Counted from the stretch's first letter, positions 41,982 through 51,101 are shown. The stretch: 64,000 nucleotides of DNA from Halobiforma lacisalsi AJ5 (GCF_000226975.2 NZ_CP019285.1:496001-560000), one strand, 5' to 3'. Translations and numbers: made by a program. Notes: generated from the sequence alone by a model not told the origin.

Positions 41982-43268
41982 TCAGCGGTGATCGTAGACT
42001 CGCTTGACCTTCCCCACCTCCGTCCGTTCGATCCCGCCGGGATCGGTGAGATGCAGTTCGTCCGGGGTGAACGAGAGGACGTTCTCCAGCCTGGTGAGCA
42101 CCCGATCGCGGAGCGTCTCGACGTCCCCCTCGAAGCCCTCGGCGCGTTCGAGCGTCAACTCGAGGCGGTCGAGGTTGTCCTCGCGGTGGAGATCGATCCG
42201 ATAATGAGGAGCGATCCCGTCGAACTCGAGGACGACGTCCTCGATCTCGCTGGGGTAGAGGTTGACCCCGCGGACGATGATGAGGTCGTCGGCCCGCCCC
42301 GTGACGTTGTCCATCCGGACCATCGTCCGGCCGCACTCGCACTCCTCGTAGGTGAGCGTCGTGAGGTCCCCCGTCCGGTAGCGGATCGCCGGCAGGGCTT
42401 CCTTCGTCAGCGTCGTCAACACGAGTTCGCCCTCCTCGCCTTCCGGCAGGACCTCGCCAGTCTGTGGGTCGATCACCTCCGGATAGAAGTGATCCTCCCA
42501 GATGTGCAGCCCGTCCTGGGCCTCGTGACACTCGTTGGAGACCCCGGGGCCGATGATCTCCGAGAGCCCGTAGATGTCGATGCCAGTGACGTCCAGGCGT
42601 TCCTCGATCTCCTCGCGCATCGGGTCCGTACAGGGCTCCGCGCCGAAGATCACCGTCGACACCGGCAGTTCCGAGACGTCGACGCCCATCTCTTCGGCGG
42701 TCTCCGCGAGATACAGCGAGTACGATGGCGTGCAGGTGAGCACGTCGCTCTCTAGGTCCTCGAGCAGTTCGACCTGGCGCTGGGTCTGTCCGCCCCCGAT
42801 CGGGATGACCGTCGCGCCGAGTTCCTCGACCCCGTAGTGGAGCCCGAGCCCGCCCGTAAAGAGGCCGTAGCCGTAGCCGTTCTGGACGGTGTCGCCCGGC
42901 TCGACGCCGGAGGCCTCGAGACAGCGGGCGACGACCTCGCTCCAGACCTCGAGGTCGTGCTCGGTGTAGGAGACGATCTTGGGCTTCCCCGTCGTGCCGG
43001 AGGAGGCGTGGATGCGCCGGATCTCGTCGTCGTCGACGGCGAAGAGGCCGTCGGGGTACTCGTCACGGAAGTCCTCTTTCGTGGTGAAGGGGAGCTTCTC
43101 GATGTCTTCGATCCCCTCGACGTCGTCCGGTTCGATCCCGGCCTCGTCGAACGCCTCCCGGTAGAACTCGACGTTCTCGTAGGCCCGTTCGACCGTCTCC
43201 CGGAGTCGTTGGCTCTGTCGTTCCCGAATCTCTTCCCGGGGTGCCGTCTCTAGCTGCTTGTAACTCAT
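41982..43268 (-). CDS. paaK: Phenylacetate--CoA ligase, copy 1
   Basis: A 428-residue AMP-forming ligase. FTTKEDFRDEYPDGLFAV and the phosphate loop HASSGTTGKPKIVSYTEHDL are the PaaK signatures, with IYGLSEIIGPGV and YRTGDLTTL further on and a C-terminal lid ending in VGKVKRVYDH, the catalytic lysine region. It makes phenylacetyl-CoA, the entry step of the pathway. The ATG at 43268 (MSYKQLE) is preferred to a GTG two codons upstream. A second copy lies at 54691-55974. The promoter holds a dyad around the TATA box and an 11-base motif also found at the paa regulator. Confidence 0.93.
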   Translation of the reverse strand: MSYKQLETAPREEIRERQSQRLRETVERAYENVEFYREAFDEAGIEPDDVEGIEDIEKLPFTTKEDFRDEYPDGLFAVDDDEIRRIHASSGTTGKPKIVSYTEHDLEVWSEVVARCLEASGVEPGDTVQNGYGYGLFTGGLGLHYGVEELGATVIPIGGGQTQRQVELLEDLESDVLTCTPSYSLYLAETAEEMGVDVSELPVSTVIFGAEPCTDPMREEIEERLDVTGIDIYGLSEIIGPGVSNECHEAQDGLHIWEDHFYPEVIDPQTGEVLPEGEEGELVLTTLTKEALPAIRYRTGDLTTLTYEECECGRTMVRMDNVTGRADDLIIVRGVNLYPSEIEDVVLEFDGIAPHYRIDLHREDNLDRLELTLERAEGFEGDVETLRDRVLTRLENVLSFTPDELHLTDPGGIERTEVGKVKRVYDHR

Positions 43269-43290
43269 CCTCACTCGACACTCCTCCGTC

Positions 43291-43315
43291 CCACATCAAA
43301 AATCATGTGGTGTGT
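43291..43315 (-). promoter_or_regulatory. paaK1 promoter: dyad over the TATA box plus shared ATGTGGTGTGT motif
   Basis: CCACAT (43291-43296) pairs with ATGTGG (43305-43310) around an A/T-rich centre that reads as a TATA box on the minus strand, 25-35 bases before the ATG. The following plus-strand ATGTGGTGTGT (43305-43315) recurs exactly at 51749-51759 beside the paa regulator gene. Confidence 0.5.
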
Positions 43316-43350
43316 GGACATTCTTCTGATCGGCGCGGCGCTCCGCCGAC

Positions 43351-44496
43351 CTATAGGGCGTCCGGCCGCTCGAGCACCGTCGCGACCCCCTGTCCGAACC
43401 CGACGCACATCGTCGCGAGGCCGTACCGGCCGTCCCGGCGCTCGAGTTCGTGACAGAGCGTCGTCGCGATGCGCGCGCCGGAACAGCCCAGGGGGTGACC
43501 CAGCGCGATCGCTCCGCCGTTGACGTTCAGTCGGTCGTCGGGGAGCCCGAGTTCCCGCTTGCAGTACAGCGCCTGGGCGGCGAAGGCCTCGTTGAGTTCT
43601 ACGAGGCCCAGGTCCGACACCGAGAGGTCGGCGGCCACGAGCGCGTCGCGGGTCGCCGGCACCGGTCCGATCCCCATCTCCCGGGGATCGACGCCGGCCA
43701 CGGCCCGTGAACGCACCCGGGCCAGCGGCTCGAGGCCGCGTTCCGCGGCGAACTCGGCGCTCGTCACGAGCAACCCGGCGGCGCCGTCGGTCAGCGGCGA
43801 GGCGTTGCCGGGCGTGACGGTCGCCGCCTCGTCGTCGGCGAAGACCGTCGGCAACTCGCCGAGCGTCTCGAGGTCGGTGTCGGGTCGCGGCCCCTCGTCC
43901 CGCTCTATGCGGCCCTCGTCGGTCTCGACCGGGACGACCTCGTCGTCGAACCGGCCCGACTCCCAGGCGTCGACGGCACGCTCGTGCGAGCGGAGGGCGA
44001 ACCGGTCCTGTTCCTCCCGACCGACGCCGTACTCCCGGGCGACCCGCTCGGCGGTCGCCCCCATCGGCAGCGCGTCGGGATCGTACCGCTCCTCGATGGC
44101 GGGGTGGAGCCAGTCGGAGAAGGGGACGCGACTCATGTGTTCGACCCCCGCGACGGGGACGACCGCGGCGTCGCCGGCCTCGATCGCCCGCGCGGCGTCG
44201 ACCAGCGCCGTCAGCGAGGAGCCACAGAGCCGGGAAAGCGTCGCGCCCGGGACGGACTCCGGGAACCCGCCGGCAAGCAGCGACTGGCGGGGGGGGGTGC
44301 GCCCCTGCTCTTCCTCCTGGTTCGCACAGCCGAGCCGGAAGTCGTCCCACGCCTCCGCCGGAACCGCCGTTCGGTCGACCAGCGCCTCGAGGACGGCGAC
44401 GACGAGGTCCTCGGGGTAGGCGTCGGCGAGTCCGCCGTCTTTCCGTGCCTGTGGCGTCCGGACCGCGTCGACGATAACGGCCGCTGATTCGGTCAT
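43351..44496 (-). CDS. paaJ: Acetyl-CoA C-acyltransferase resembling beta-ketoadipyl-CoA thiolase
   Basis: A 381-residue biosynthetic/degradative-type thiolase. Nucleophile Cys91 in [30 protein letters not shown] with the catalytic His, and the second Cys in MCVGFGQG (usually CxGGGxG, here with Phe). LGCANQ and HMSRVPFS also match PaaJ-type enzymes, which finish phenylacetate breakdown by cleaving 3-oxoadipyl-CoA and an earlier thiol-ester. A run of nine G (44289-44297) lies in codons 67-70. A TATA box (TTAAAA, 44523-44528) is 27 bases upstream. Broad-range fatty-acid thiolase is the alternative. Confidence 0.82.
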   Translation of the reverse strand: MTESAAVIVDAVRTPQARKDGGLADAYPEDLVVAVLEALVDRTAVPAEAWDDFRLGCANQEEEQGRTPPRQSLLAGGFPESVPGATLSRLCGSSLTALVDAARAIEAGDAAVVPVAGVEHMSRVPFSDWLHPAIEERYDPDALPMGATAERVAREYGVGREEQDRFALRSHERAVDAWESGRFDDEVVPVETDEGRIERDEGPRPDTDLETLGELPTVFADDEAATVTPGNASPLTDGAAGLLVTSAEFAAERGLEPLARVRSRAVAGVDPREMGIGPVPATRDALVAADLSVSDLGLVELNEAFAAQALYCKRELGLPDDRLNVNGGAIALGHPLGCSGARIATTLCHELERRDGRYGLATMCVGFGQGVATVLERPDAL

Positions 44497-44544
44497 CGTC
44501 CGTCCAGTCGATCGATTTCGGGTTAAAAGTTCGGTCGCTCCCGA

Positions 44545-45141
44545 CTACGCGTTCGCCGGCCGCTCGGCCGGCGGCAACTGCACCGTCTCGACGATCGGCT
44601 CGTCGAACGACAGGCGCATCCGGAGGTCGTTGCCGCTGCGGTCGACCGTCTCGAACCCCATCCGGCGGTAGACGTGGATCGCCCGCTCGTTGTCGCCGTC
44701 GACATCGAGGACCAGCGCCTCGTGACCGTTGTCGGCCGCGCGGGCGATCACGTGCCGACAGAGTTCGCTCCCGATCCCGCGTTCGTGGTAGTCCGGGTCG
44801 ACGAACACGACGAACTGGGGCTCGAGGCTCGAGCAGGGGGAGTAGGCCGCGTGGCCGACGATCTCGCCCTCGTGGGCGGCGACGACGTTGTAACCGCGGT
44901 CGATCAGTCGCTCGAGCCAGCTCTCGATGTGCTCGCGGGTGACCGGCGGCACCCCCATCGAGCGGTGGACCTCGGGGTAGTCGACGTACATGGAGACGAG
45001 ACCCTCGAAGCGGTCGCCGTCGTAGGGCTCGATCAGGATCGGCTCCCCGCGTTTGTCGATGAAACGGGGGCAGCGCGGCGGACAGCCCGTCGTCCCCTCG
45101 CATTCCGCCGGGTCCCAGGCGGGGCAGGTGTCGGTCGTCAT
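44545..45141 (-). CDS. GNAT-family N-acetyltransferase with a Cys-rich N-terminus
   Basis: A 198-residue protein. The acetyl-CoA loop is DPDYHERGIGSELCRHVI, followed by ALVLDVDGDNERAIHVYRRMGF, the typical beta5-alpha4 end of the GNAT fold. Before the fold, residues 1-25 carry four cysteines (C6, C14, C20, C24) in an arrangement that could bind zinc, which is unusual for the family. The acceptor substrate is unknown. It lies alone on the minus strand between paaJ and the universal stress protein; a role in the pathway is not indicated. Confidence 0.85.
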   Translation of the reverse strand: MTTDTCPAWDPAECEGTTGCPPRCPRFIDKRGEPILIEPYDGDRFEGLVSMYVDYPEVHRSMGVPPVTREHIESWLERLIDRGYNVVAAHEGEIVGHAAYSPCSSLEPQFVVFVDPDYHERGIGSELCRHVIARAADNGHEALVLDVDGDNERAIHVYRRMGFETVDRSGNDLRMRLSFDEPIVETVQLPPAERPANA

Positions 45142-45240
45142 CGTCGCGTGTGACTATGTCCCGCATCCCCATCACTCCCGTCCCGCTCATTCGTGGGTTT
45201 TTTAGTTCGAGGGGCGGCGCGATCGGTCCTCGAGGGCGAC

Positions 45241-45636
45241 CTACTCCTCGGGGCTGACCGTCACCACGGGCAGATCCGTTCCGAGGATGACCGACTGAGT
45301 GACGCTCCCGAAGATGACCTTGCCGGTCGGCGTCCGTTTGCGGCCCGACAGGCAGATCATGTCCACGTCGAGTTCCTCGGCCGCCGCGATCAGTTCCGGG
45401 GCCGGTTCGCCGCTCGCCTCGTAGTACTCGTAATCGATCCCGGCGTCGTCGAACGTCGACGCGACGCGGCGTACCCCCTCGAGTTCGTGGACCGACCGCC
45501 CCTCCGGGTTCTCGCCGAAGACGTGGGCGAGGATCGCCGTGATCTCCTCGTCGGCCGCCGGCAGGGACTCGATCGTCGACGCCTGCGCGGCCGCCCGCTC
45601 GGGGTCGGCGTCCAGCCCGACCAGTATTCGGTACAT
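45241..45636 (-). CDS. Universal stress protein (UspA family)
   Basis: A 131-residue UspA fold: MYRILVGLDADPERAAAQAS at the start, VDMICLSGRKRTPTGKVIFGS containing the G-x2-G-x9-G-S/T type ATP loop, and VVTVSP at the end. The ATG at 45636 is the family N-terminus; nine further upstream codons are rejected. Its common partner is a transporter or stress regulon; the neighbouring liv operon is divergent, 241 bases away. Confidence 0.88.
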   Translation of the reverse strand: MYRILVGLDADPERAAAQASTIESLPAADEEITAILAHVFGENPEGRSVHELEGVRRVASTFDDAGIDYEYYEASGEPAPELIAAAEELDVDMICLSGRKRTPTGKVIFGSVTQSVILGTDLPVVTVSPEE

Positions 45637-45841
45637 GCCTCGACCCTCGTGTCGGAGCGACATAACAGTCGTGCGCCACGTATCCGGGTTTTATCGGTTC
45701 GAGCCGTGCTGGACCGGTGCCTTGGTTCGCCCCGCTCGACGGCCACCGACGAGCGACACCCCTCGGCGGTGATTCCGCCCGATTCGGCGCGGAATCGACA
45801 AATGCTGCCGGAGACGCCTGATAAAACCCCCACAAAACGGG

Positions 45842-45870
45842 GTAGATTTTTATAATGTATTGTAATCTAC
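45842..45870 (+). promoter_or_regulatory. Promoter of the liv operon: TATA box framed by a 7-bp inverted repeat
   Basis: GTAGATT (45842-45848) and AATCTAC (45864-45870) are perfectly complementary and enclose TTTATAATG, the best TATA box of the window. The box is 22-30 bases before the livK ATG at 45878. A GGAGG at 45872-45876 is only one base from the ATG and cannot act as a normal ribosome site for it. Confidence 0.6.
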
Positions 45871-45877
45871 TGGAGGT

Positions 45878-47143
45878 ATGTCTCGAGATGGCACATGCCA
45901 GGGGAGCAGGCGACGGCTTCTCAAGGCGATCACCGCGGGTAGCGTCGGCGGGCTGGTCGGGGTCGCCGGCTGCGTGGGGGATCCGGAACAGGCAGGCGCC
46001 GACGACGACGGCGAGTTCGACACGGTCCAGTTCGGAGTTCTCGAGCCGTTCACTGGGGAGTTCAGCGACCTCGCCGAGGAACGTCACCAGGGAACCGAAC
46101 TCGCGATCCAGCAGATCAACGAGAGCGACGAGTACGACTTCACGATCGAGTACGAGGAGTACGACACGCAACTCGATCCGGCGACGGCGACCCAGCGGGC
46201 CGAGCAGGCCGTCCAGTCCGACGGGGCACAGTTCATCACCGGCTGTATCTCGAGTTCGTCCGCGCTGGCGATCAACGACTTCGCCCTCGAGAACGAGGTC
46301 GTCTACACGCCGGGGGCGGCGGACGTCTCGATCACGGGATCGGAGTGCAACGAGTACGTCTTCCGGTTCGAGACCAACACCGCACAGATCGCGGAGGCGA
46401 TGGCCCAGTGGACGGCCGACGAACTCGGGGACAGGATCTTCTACCACATCGCGGACTACGCCTACGGGGATTCGGTGCTCGAGGAGGTCGAGACCCGCAT
46501 GGAGTCGATCAGCGACTCCTACGAACGGGTCGACGTCACCCGCTCGGACCCGGGGTCGACCGACTTCGAGGCGTTCATCAGCCAGATCTCCAACGCGAGC
46601 GACGAGGCCGATGCGCTCGTCGTCGGGATGACGGGAGCGGACCTGGCGATCTTCCTCTCGCAGGCCAGCGCACGGGGCCTGCAGGACGAGATCCCCATCG
46701 TCACGACGACCGCATCGTTCCGGGCAGTCCGGGCCGGCGCGGGGGAAGGTGCGTACAACGTCTACAGCGGCGTCCGGTACATCCCGGGCATCGAGACCGG
46801 TGACAACGAGGCGTTCGTCGACGCCTATCAGGACGAGTACGACGACGTGCCGGACAACTTCTCGCGGGTCGGCTACGAGTCGATCCGAATGGTCGCAAAC
46901 GGGATCCGCGAGGCGGGGTCGAACGATCCGACGACGGTCAGGGAGACGCTGTCGGGGATGGAACACGACACCATCTTCGGTCCCAACGAGTTCCGCGCGT
47001 GCGACCAACAGGCGGTCAACCCGGTCTGGATGGGCGAGTGCGTCGAACCCGACGAGGGCGAACTCGCCGACGTCGAACTCCTGACGGACCTGTCCGGCGA
47101 GGGAGCCATCCCCGACTGTGAGGAGACCGGCTGTGAGCTCTAG
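45878..47143 (+). CDS. livK: Branched-chain/aromatic-type ABC transporter substrate-binding lipoprotein
   Basis: A 421-residue extracellular binding protein. Tat motif SRRRLLK at residues 10-16 and lipobox GVAGC with Cys32 predict a folded, lipid-anchored protein. The LivK fold is visible in FGVLEPFTGEFSDLAEERHQG, TGCISSSSALAINDFALEN, FYHIADYAYGDSVLEEVE and GYESIRMVANGI. Such proteins bind branched-chain amino acids, amides or aromatic acids; lying inside the paa island, an aromatic acid is inferred. It is the first gene of the operon livK-livHM-livG-livF. Confidence 0.9.
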   Translation: MSRDGTCQGSRRRLLKAITAGSVGGLVGVAGCVGDPEQAGADDDGEFDTVQFGVLEPFTGEFSDLAEERHQGTELAIQQINESDEYDFTIEYEEYDTQLDPATATQRAEQAVQSDGAQFITGCISSSSALAINDFALENEVVYTPGAADVSITGSECNEYVFRFETNTAQIAEAMAQWTADELGDRIFYHIADYAYGDSVLEEVETRMESISDSYERVDVTRSDPGSTDFEAFISQISNASDEADALVVGMTGADLAIFLSQASARGLQDEIPIVTTTASFRAVRAGAGEGAYNVYSGVRYIPGIETGDNEAFVDAYQDEYDDVPDNFSRVGYESIRMVANGIREAGSNDPTTVRETLSGMEHDTIFGPNEFRACDQQAVNPVWMGECVEPDEGELADVELLTDLSGEGAIPDCEETGCEL

Positions 47144-47152
47144 GGGGTGACC

Positions 47153-49132
47153 ATGGTCGAAGGACTCCTCCAGGCGCTGGTCGACGGCCTGACCATCGGG
47201 GTCGTGTACGTCCTGCTGGCAGCCGGGCTGTCGGTCATCTTCGGGGTGATGCACGTGATCAACTTCGCCCACGGGGAGTTGTTCGCGCTCGGGGCGTACT
47301 TCGCGCTGGCCATGGTCGGCCCGTTCGGCGGCTACGGCTTCTTCGCGGCCCTGCTCGTCGCACCGCTTCTGGTCGGGCTCATCGGCGTCGGCATCGAACG
47401 CTACACGGTCCAGCCGCTGTACGGGCGCAACCCCCTCTACCACATCCTGCTGACGTTCGGGCTGGTGTTGGTCATCAACGACCTCATCTACCTCGTCTGG
47501 GGACCGGGGAACGTGAGCCTCGCCGTTCCGGCCGTCCTCTCGGGGACGGTCACCGCCTTCGGCCTCAACGCCAGCGTCTACAACCTGTTCATCATCGCCT
47601 TCGGCGCGGCGATGGCGCTTGCCGTCTGGGCGCTGCTCGAGTACACGAAGTACGGACTGATCGTCCGCGCAGGGTCCCAGGACCGTCAGATGGTCCGGAA
47701 CCTGGGCATCGACATCGACCGCTACTACTCGCTGGTGTTCGGCGTCGGCGCGGCCCTGGCCGCCGTCGCGGGGATCATCCTCGGCGGCTACCAGACGGTG
47801 AGTCCCGAGATGGGGATGTCCGTCATCATCCCCGCGTTCGTCATCGTCGTTCTGGGCGGCCTCGGGAGTTTCAAGGGGGCCGTCGTCGGTGGGCTGGCCG
47901 TCGGGGTCATCCAGACGCTGCTGCGGACGTACGCGCCGATCCTCGAGGGCATGGTGATCTTCCTGCTGATGATCGCCGTGCTGCTCGTTCGCCCCCACGG
48001 CCTGTTCGGCTCGGAAGCGCCGGAGGGCGAGGGCGGCGGCGACCTGCTGACCGGCTCCGGCGGCGTCCTCGCGCCCGATACCCGGCGGCGTCTCGGCCTC
48101 GCGGCGGTCGGCCTCCTGGCGCTGGTTCCCCTGGGTGCGGGCACGCTGTACTCGACCTACGCCGTCACGCTGATGGTCGAGATCCTCATCTGGGGGCTGT
48201 TCGCGCTCAGCCTCGACTTCGTGATGGGGTATACGGGGCTGGTATCGCTCGGCCACGCGCTGTTCTACGCGCTCGGGGCCTACGCCGTCGCGATCTCGCT
48301 GGCCCACGTCGGCGGCTCCGCGTTCGTCGCCATCGGGCTGGCGATCGTCCTCTCGGCGGCGATCGCCTGGTTCGTCGGCTACCTCTCGATCCGCGTCTCC
48401 GGGGTCTACTTCGCGATGATCACGCTGGCGTTCGCCGAACTGTTCTACAACCTGCTGTTCCGGCTCGAGATCACCGGCGGCTCCGAGGGGCTGTTCGGCC
48501 TCTCGGCGTACTACGGGCTCGCCGGGGTCGGGATCAGCCTCGAGGAGGTCGCCATCTTCGTCGGCCCCGTCGCGCTGACCGGCCAGTCGCTGTTCTACTA
48601 CATCGCGCTGGCGACGCTCGTCGGCGCGTTCCTGCTCACGCGGCGGATGCTCGAGTCGCCGTTCGGAGCGGTGCTGAAGTCGATCCGCGAGAACGAACAG
48701 CGGGCCACGTTCGTCGGCTACGAGACGACGGTCTACAAGCGCCGCGCGTTCGTGATAAGCGGCGCGCTGGCCGGGCTGGCCGGCGGGCTGTTCACCCTCA
48801 ACGCGGGCTATGCCACGCCGTCGTTCGCCTACTGGCTCCACTCCGGCGAGGTGATCGTGATGGTCATCCTCGGCGGGATGGGGACGCTGTACGGCCCGAT
48901 CATCGGCTCCGGCGTGTTCTTCGGCCTCGAGGAGGTACTCACCGAGTTCACCGAGCGATGGCGACTGGTGCTGGGGACCGTCTTCGTCCTGTTCGTCATC
49001 TTCCTGCCCCAGGGGCTGGTGTCGCTGCCGGCCCAGCTCGAGCCGTACGTCGGCGGTTCGGGGCCGGGGCCCAAGCCGGAGCCCGAACCGGAACCGACCC
49101 CCGACGACTCGAGCGTGCGAGGTGACGACTGA
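47153..49132 (+). CDS. Fused ABC permease LivH-LivM
   Basis: A 659-residue membrane protein. The first half (to about residue 285) is LivH-like: FGVMHVINFAHGELFALGAYF and the EAA-type GVGAALAAVAGIILGGYQ; the second half (about 310-635) is LivM-like: SLDFVMGYTGLVSLGHALFYALGAY and RAFVISGALAGLAGGLFT. In most organisms these are two genes. The ATG at 47153 has an A-GGGGG sequence just upstream; a GTG six bases earlier is possible. The end is a charged Pro-Glu repeat tail. livG starts in its stop codon (TGATG). Confidence 0.92.
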   Translation: MVEGLLQALVDGLTIGVVYVLLAAGLSVIFGVMHVINFAHGELFALGAYFALAMVGPFGGYGFFAALLVAPLLVGLIGVGIERYTVQPLYGRNPLYHILLTFGLVLVINDLIYLVWGPGNVSLAVPAVLSGTVTAFGLNASVYNLFIIAFGAAMALAVWALLEYTKYGLIVRAGSQDRQMVRNLGIDIDRYYSLVFGVGAALAAVAGIILGGYQTVSPEMGMSVIIPAFVIVVLGGLGSFKGAVVGGLAVGVIQTLLRTYAPILEGMVIFLLMIAVLLVRPHGLFGSEAPEGEGGGDLLTGSGGVLAPDTRRRLGLAAVGLLALVPLGAGTLYSTYAVTLMVEILIWGLFALSLDFVMGYTGLVSLGHALFYALGAYAVAISLAHVGGSAFVAIGLAIVLSAAIAWFVGYLSIRVSGVYFAMITLAFAELFYNLLFRLEITGGSEGLFGLSAYYGLAGVGISLEEVAIFVGPVALTGQSLFYYIALATLVGAFLLTRRMLESPFGAVLKSIRENEQRATFVGYETTVYKRRAFVISGALAGLAGGLFTLNAGYATPSFAYWLHSGEVIVMVILGGMGTLYGPIIGSGVFFGLEEVLTEFTERWRLVLGTVFVLFVIFLPQGLVSLPAQLEPYVGGSGPGPKPEPEPEPTPDDSSVRGDD

Positions 49133-49938
49133 TGGCTGCCGAACCCACCCAACCCGACACGGATCGACGCGCCGCGGAAGAACAGATCCTCCGAACCGAC
49201 GGCCTGGTCAAGAAGTTCGGCCAGTTCGTGGCGACCGACCGCATCGACCTCACCGTCGAGCGCGGCGAGTTCCGGAGCATCATCGGCCCGAACGGGGCCG
49301 GCAAGACCACGCTGTTCAACCTCGTCACCGGCGCGCTCCCGGTCACCGAGGGCGAAATCTACTTCGACGGCGAGGAGATCACCGGGCTGTCGCCGTCCGA
49401 GCGGGTCCGGCGCGGGATGGGGCGCTCGTTCCAGATCTCGAACGTCTTCGGCGGGCTGACCGTCCGCGAGAACGTCCGGCTTGCCGCCCAGTCGATCGGC
49501 CGCGACGAGTACAACGCCCTCGAGGCGCTGTTCAAGCCGACCGACCGCTACGACGGGATGAACGAACGCACCGACGCGGTCCTCGAGCGGATCGGCCTCG
49601 CGGACGTCGCGGAGGAGCAGGCCGACGCGCTCGCCTACGGCGACAAGCGCCGCCTCGAGATCGGCGTCGTGCTGGCGACCGACCCCGACCTCGTCCTGTT
49701 CGACGAGCCGACCGCCGGCATGAGCGCCGAGGAGACCCAGGAGACGATCGATCTGATCGAGGACGTGCTGGTCGACCAGACGCTGTTGCTCATCGAACAC
49801 GACATCGAACTCGTCATGGAACTATCCGACCGCATCACCGTGTTGAACCGCGGCGAAATCCTCGCGGAGGGAACGCCGGAGGAGATCGCCGCGAACGAGG
49901 ACGTACAGGACGCCTACCTCGGGGGGATGACCGAATGA
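49132..49938 (+). CDS. livG: ABC transporter ATP-binding protein LivG
   Basis: A 268-residue ATPase with Walker A GPNGAGKTT, LALYGDKRRLEIGVVLATDPDL-type signature (here ALAYGDKRRLEIG, the LivG variant of LSGG), Walker B LVLFDEPTAGMS and the His loop in LLIEHDIELVM. The RRGMGRSFQISNVFGGLTVREN Q-loop is typical of LivG. The N-terminal 25 residues form a non-conserved charged lead. It overlaps the permease by one base and livF by four. Confidence 0.95.
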   Translation: MAAEPTQPDTDRRAAEEQILRTDGLVKKFGQFVATDRIDLTVERGEFRSIIGPNGAGKTTLFNLVTGALPVTEGEIYFDGEEITGLSPSERVRRGMGRSFQISNVFGGLTVRENVRLAAQSIGRDEYNALEALFKPTDRYDGMNERTDAVLERIGLADVAEEQADALAYGDKRRLEIGVVLATDPDLVLFDEPTAGMSAEETQETIDLIEDVLVDQTLLLIEHDIELVMELSDRITVLNRGEILAEGTPEEIAANEDVQDAYLGGMTE

Positions 49939-50663
49939 ACGGGAGCGCCGACCCGCTGCTCGCGGTCGACTCGGTCCACGCCGGCTACGGCGAAACGACG
50001 GTGTTGCACGACCTCTCGCTGTCGGTCGACGAGGGCGAGATCGTCTCGCTCGTCGGCCGCAACGGCGCGGGCAAGACCACCACGCTGCGGACGATCATGG
50101 GCATCCTCGAGCCGACGAGCGGCCGGGTCGTCTATCGCGGCGACGACGTCTCCGGCCTCGACGCGACGCGGACGGCCGCCCGCGGGATCGCGCTCGTCCC
50201 CGAAGAACGGCGGATCTTCCCGGAGTTGACCGTCAAGGAAAACCTGGAACTGGCCGACCACGGCGGCGCGCCGGAGGCCGACTCGCTGTCGGTCGGGGAG
50301 GCCCTCGAGATGTTCGAGAACCTCCGGGAGCGGGCGGGCAACGCCGGCTCCTCGCTGTCGGGCGGCGAACAGCAGATGCTCGCGATCGCCCGTGCGCTGG
50401 TCGGCGGGGCCGACCTCGTTCTGCTGGACGAGCCGACCGAGGGGCTGGCCCCCTACATCGTCCAGGACGTGATGGACATCGTCGAGCGGCTCAACGACCG
50501 GGGGATCACCGTCCTGCTGGTCGAGCAGAACGTCCACGTCTGCCTCGAGCTCGCCGACCGGAACTACGTCATCAACCAGGGCGAGATCGTCTACGAGGGG
50601 ACCTCCGCGGAGCTAGAGGCGGACGACGAGGTGCTCGACCGGTATCTCGGCGTCACGGCCTGA
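49935..50663 (+). CDS. livF: ABC transporter ATP-binding protein LivF
   Basis: A 242-residue ATPase with GRNGAGKTTTLRTIMG (Walker A), ARGIALVPEERRIFPELTVKENL (LivF Q-loop), SLSGGEQQMLAIARAL signature, LLDEPTEGLAP (Walker B) and LVEQNVHVCLELADR, the LivF form of the His loop with Gln. The ATGA overlap with livG shows coupling. It closes the operon; paaI converges from the other strand 4 bases after the stop. Confidence 0.95.
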   Translation: MNGSADPLLAVDSVHAGYGETTVLHDLSLSVDEGEIVSLVGRNGAGKTTTLRTIMGILEPTSGRVVYRGDDVSGLDATRTAARGIALVPEERRIFPELTVKENLELADHGGAPEADSLSVGEALEMFENLRERAGNAGSSLSGGEQQMLAIARALVGGADLVLLDEPTEGLAPYIVQDVMDIVERLNDRGITVLLVEQNVHVCLELADRNYVINQGEIVYEGTSAELEADDEVLDRYLGVTA

Positions 50664-50667
50664 GCAG

Positions 50668-51060
50668 TCAGGGTTTGTACACCCGCCCGCGGAACGTCGC
50701 CACCCGTTCCTCTTGTTCGTCCGTGACGATCACCTCGTAGGACGCGGTGCGGCCGGCGTCGTGGGTCTCGGTCGCCGTCGCGGTCAGCGTCGTCCCAACC
50801 TCGACGGCCTCGAGGTAGGAGACGTTCGTCTCGAGCGCGACCGCCGTCTCGCCCCGCGAGTTCGACGCGGCGGCGAACGCGGCGTCGGCAAGCGAGTAGA
50901 TCGCCCCGCCGTGGGGCGTCCCGTGGAAGTTCGTCAGTTCCTCGGTCACCTCGAGTCGGGTCGTCGCCGACCCGGGCTCGAGGCCGACGAGTTCGATCCC
51001 CAGCGTCTCGCAGTAGGCGTCGCTCTCGATCCGATCCCTGACACGACTACTGTCTGTCAT
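50668..51060 (-). CDS. paaI: Hot-dog thioesterase PaaI
   Basis: A 130-residue acyl-CoA thioesterase. The catalytic segment NFHGTPHGGAIYSLADAAFAAASNSRG is nearly the textbook PaaI motif, with the Asp nucleophile/base in the LADAAF helix. PaaI hydrolyses ring-hydroxylated or epoxidised phenylacetyl-CoA and so frees trapped CoA. The ATG at 51060 (MTDSSRV) is used; one five codons upstream is possible. It is separated by 41 bases from the regulator gene, same strand. Confidence 0.92.
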   Translation of the reverse strand: MTDSSRVRDRIESDAYCETLGIELVGLEPGSATTRLEVTEELTNFHGTPHGGAIYSLADAAFAAASNSRGETAVALETNVSYLEAVEVGTTLTATATETHDAGRTASYEVIVTDEQEERVATFRGRVYKP

Positions 51061-51101
51061 ACGATACCACGCCATGTCGGAGACCAAGAAGGTATCGGCG
51101 G

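Noticed and set aside
43351..44496. Frameshift in the thiolase at the G9 tract
   Set aside because: The frame is intact from start to stop with all active-site motifs, so no break is present in this sequence.
45872..45880. GGAGG as ribosome binding site of livK
   Set aside because: Only one base separates it from the ATG; it is too close for normal base pairing with 16S rRNA, and the TATA spacing suggests a nearly leaderless mRNA.
43271..48841. Uninterrupted minus-strand frame of 1856 codons
   Set aside because: It runs antisense or out of frame through paaJ, the acetyltransferase, the stress protein, livK and livHM, all of which have recognised domains. In GC-rich, strongly biased sequence such shadow frames are expected.
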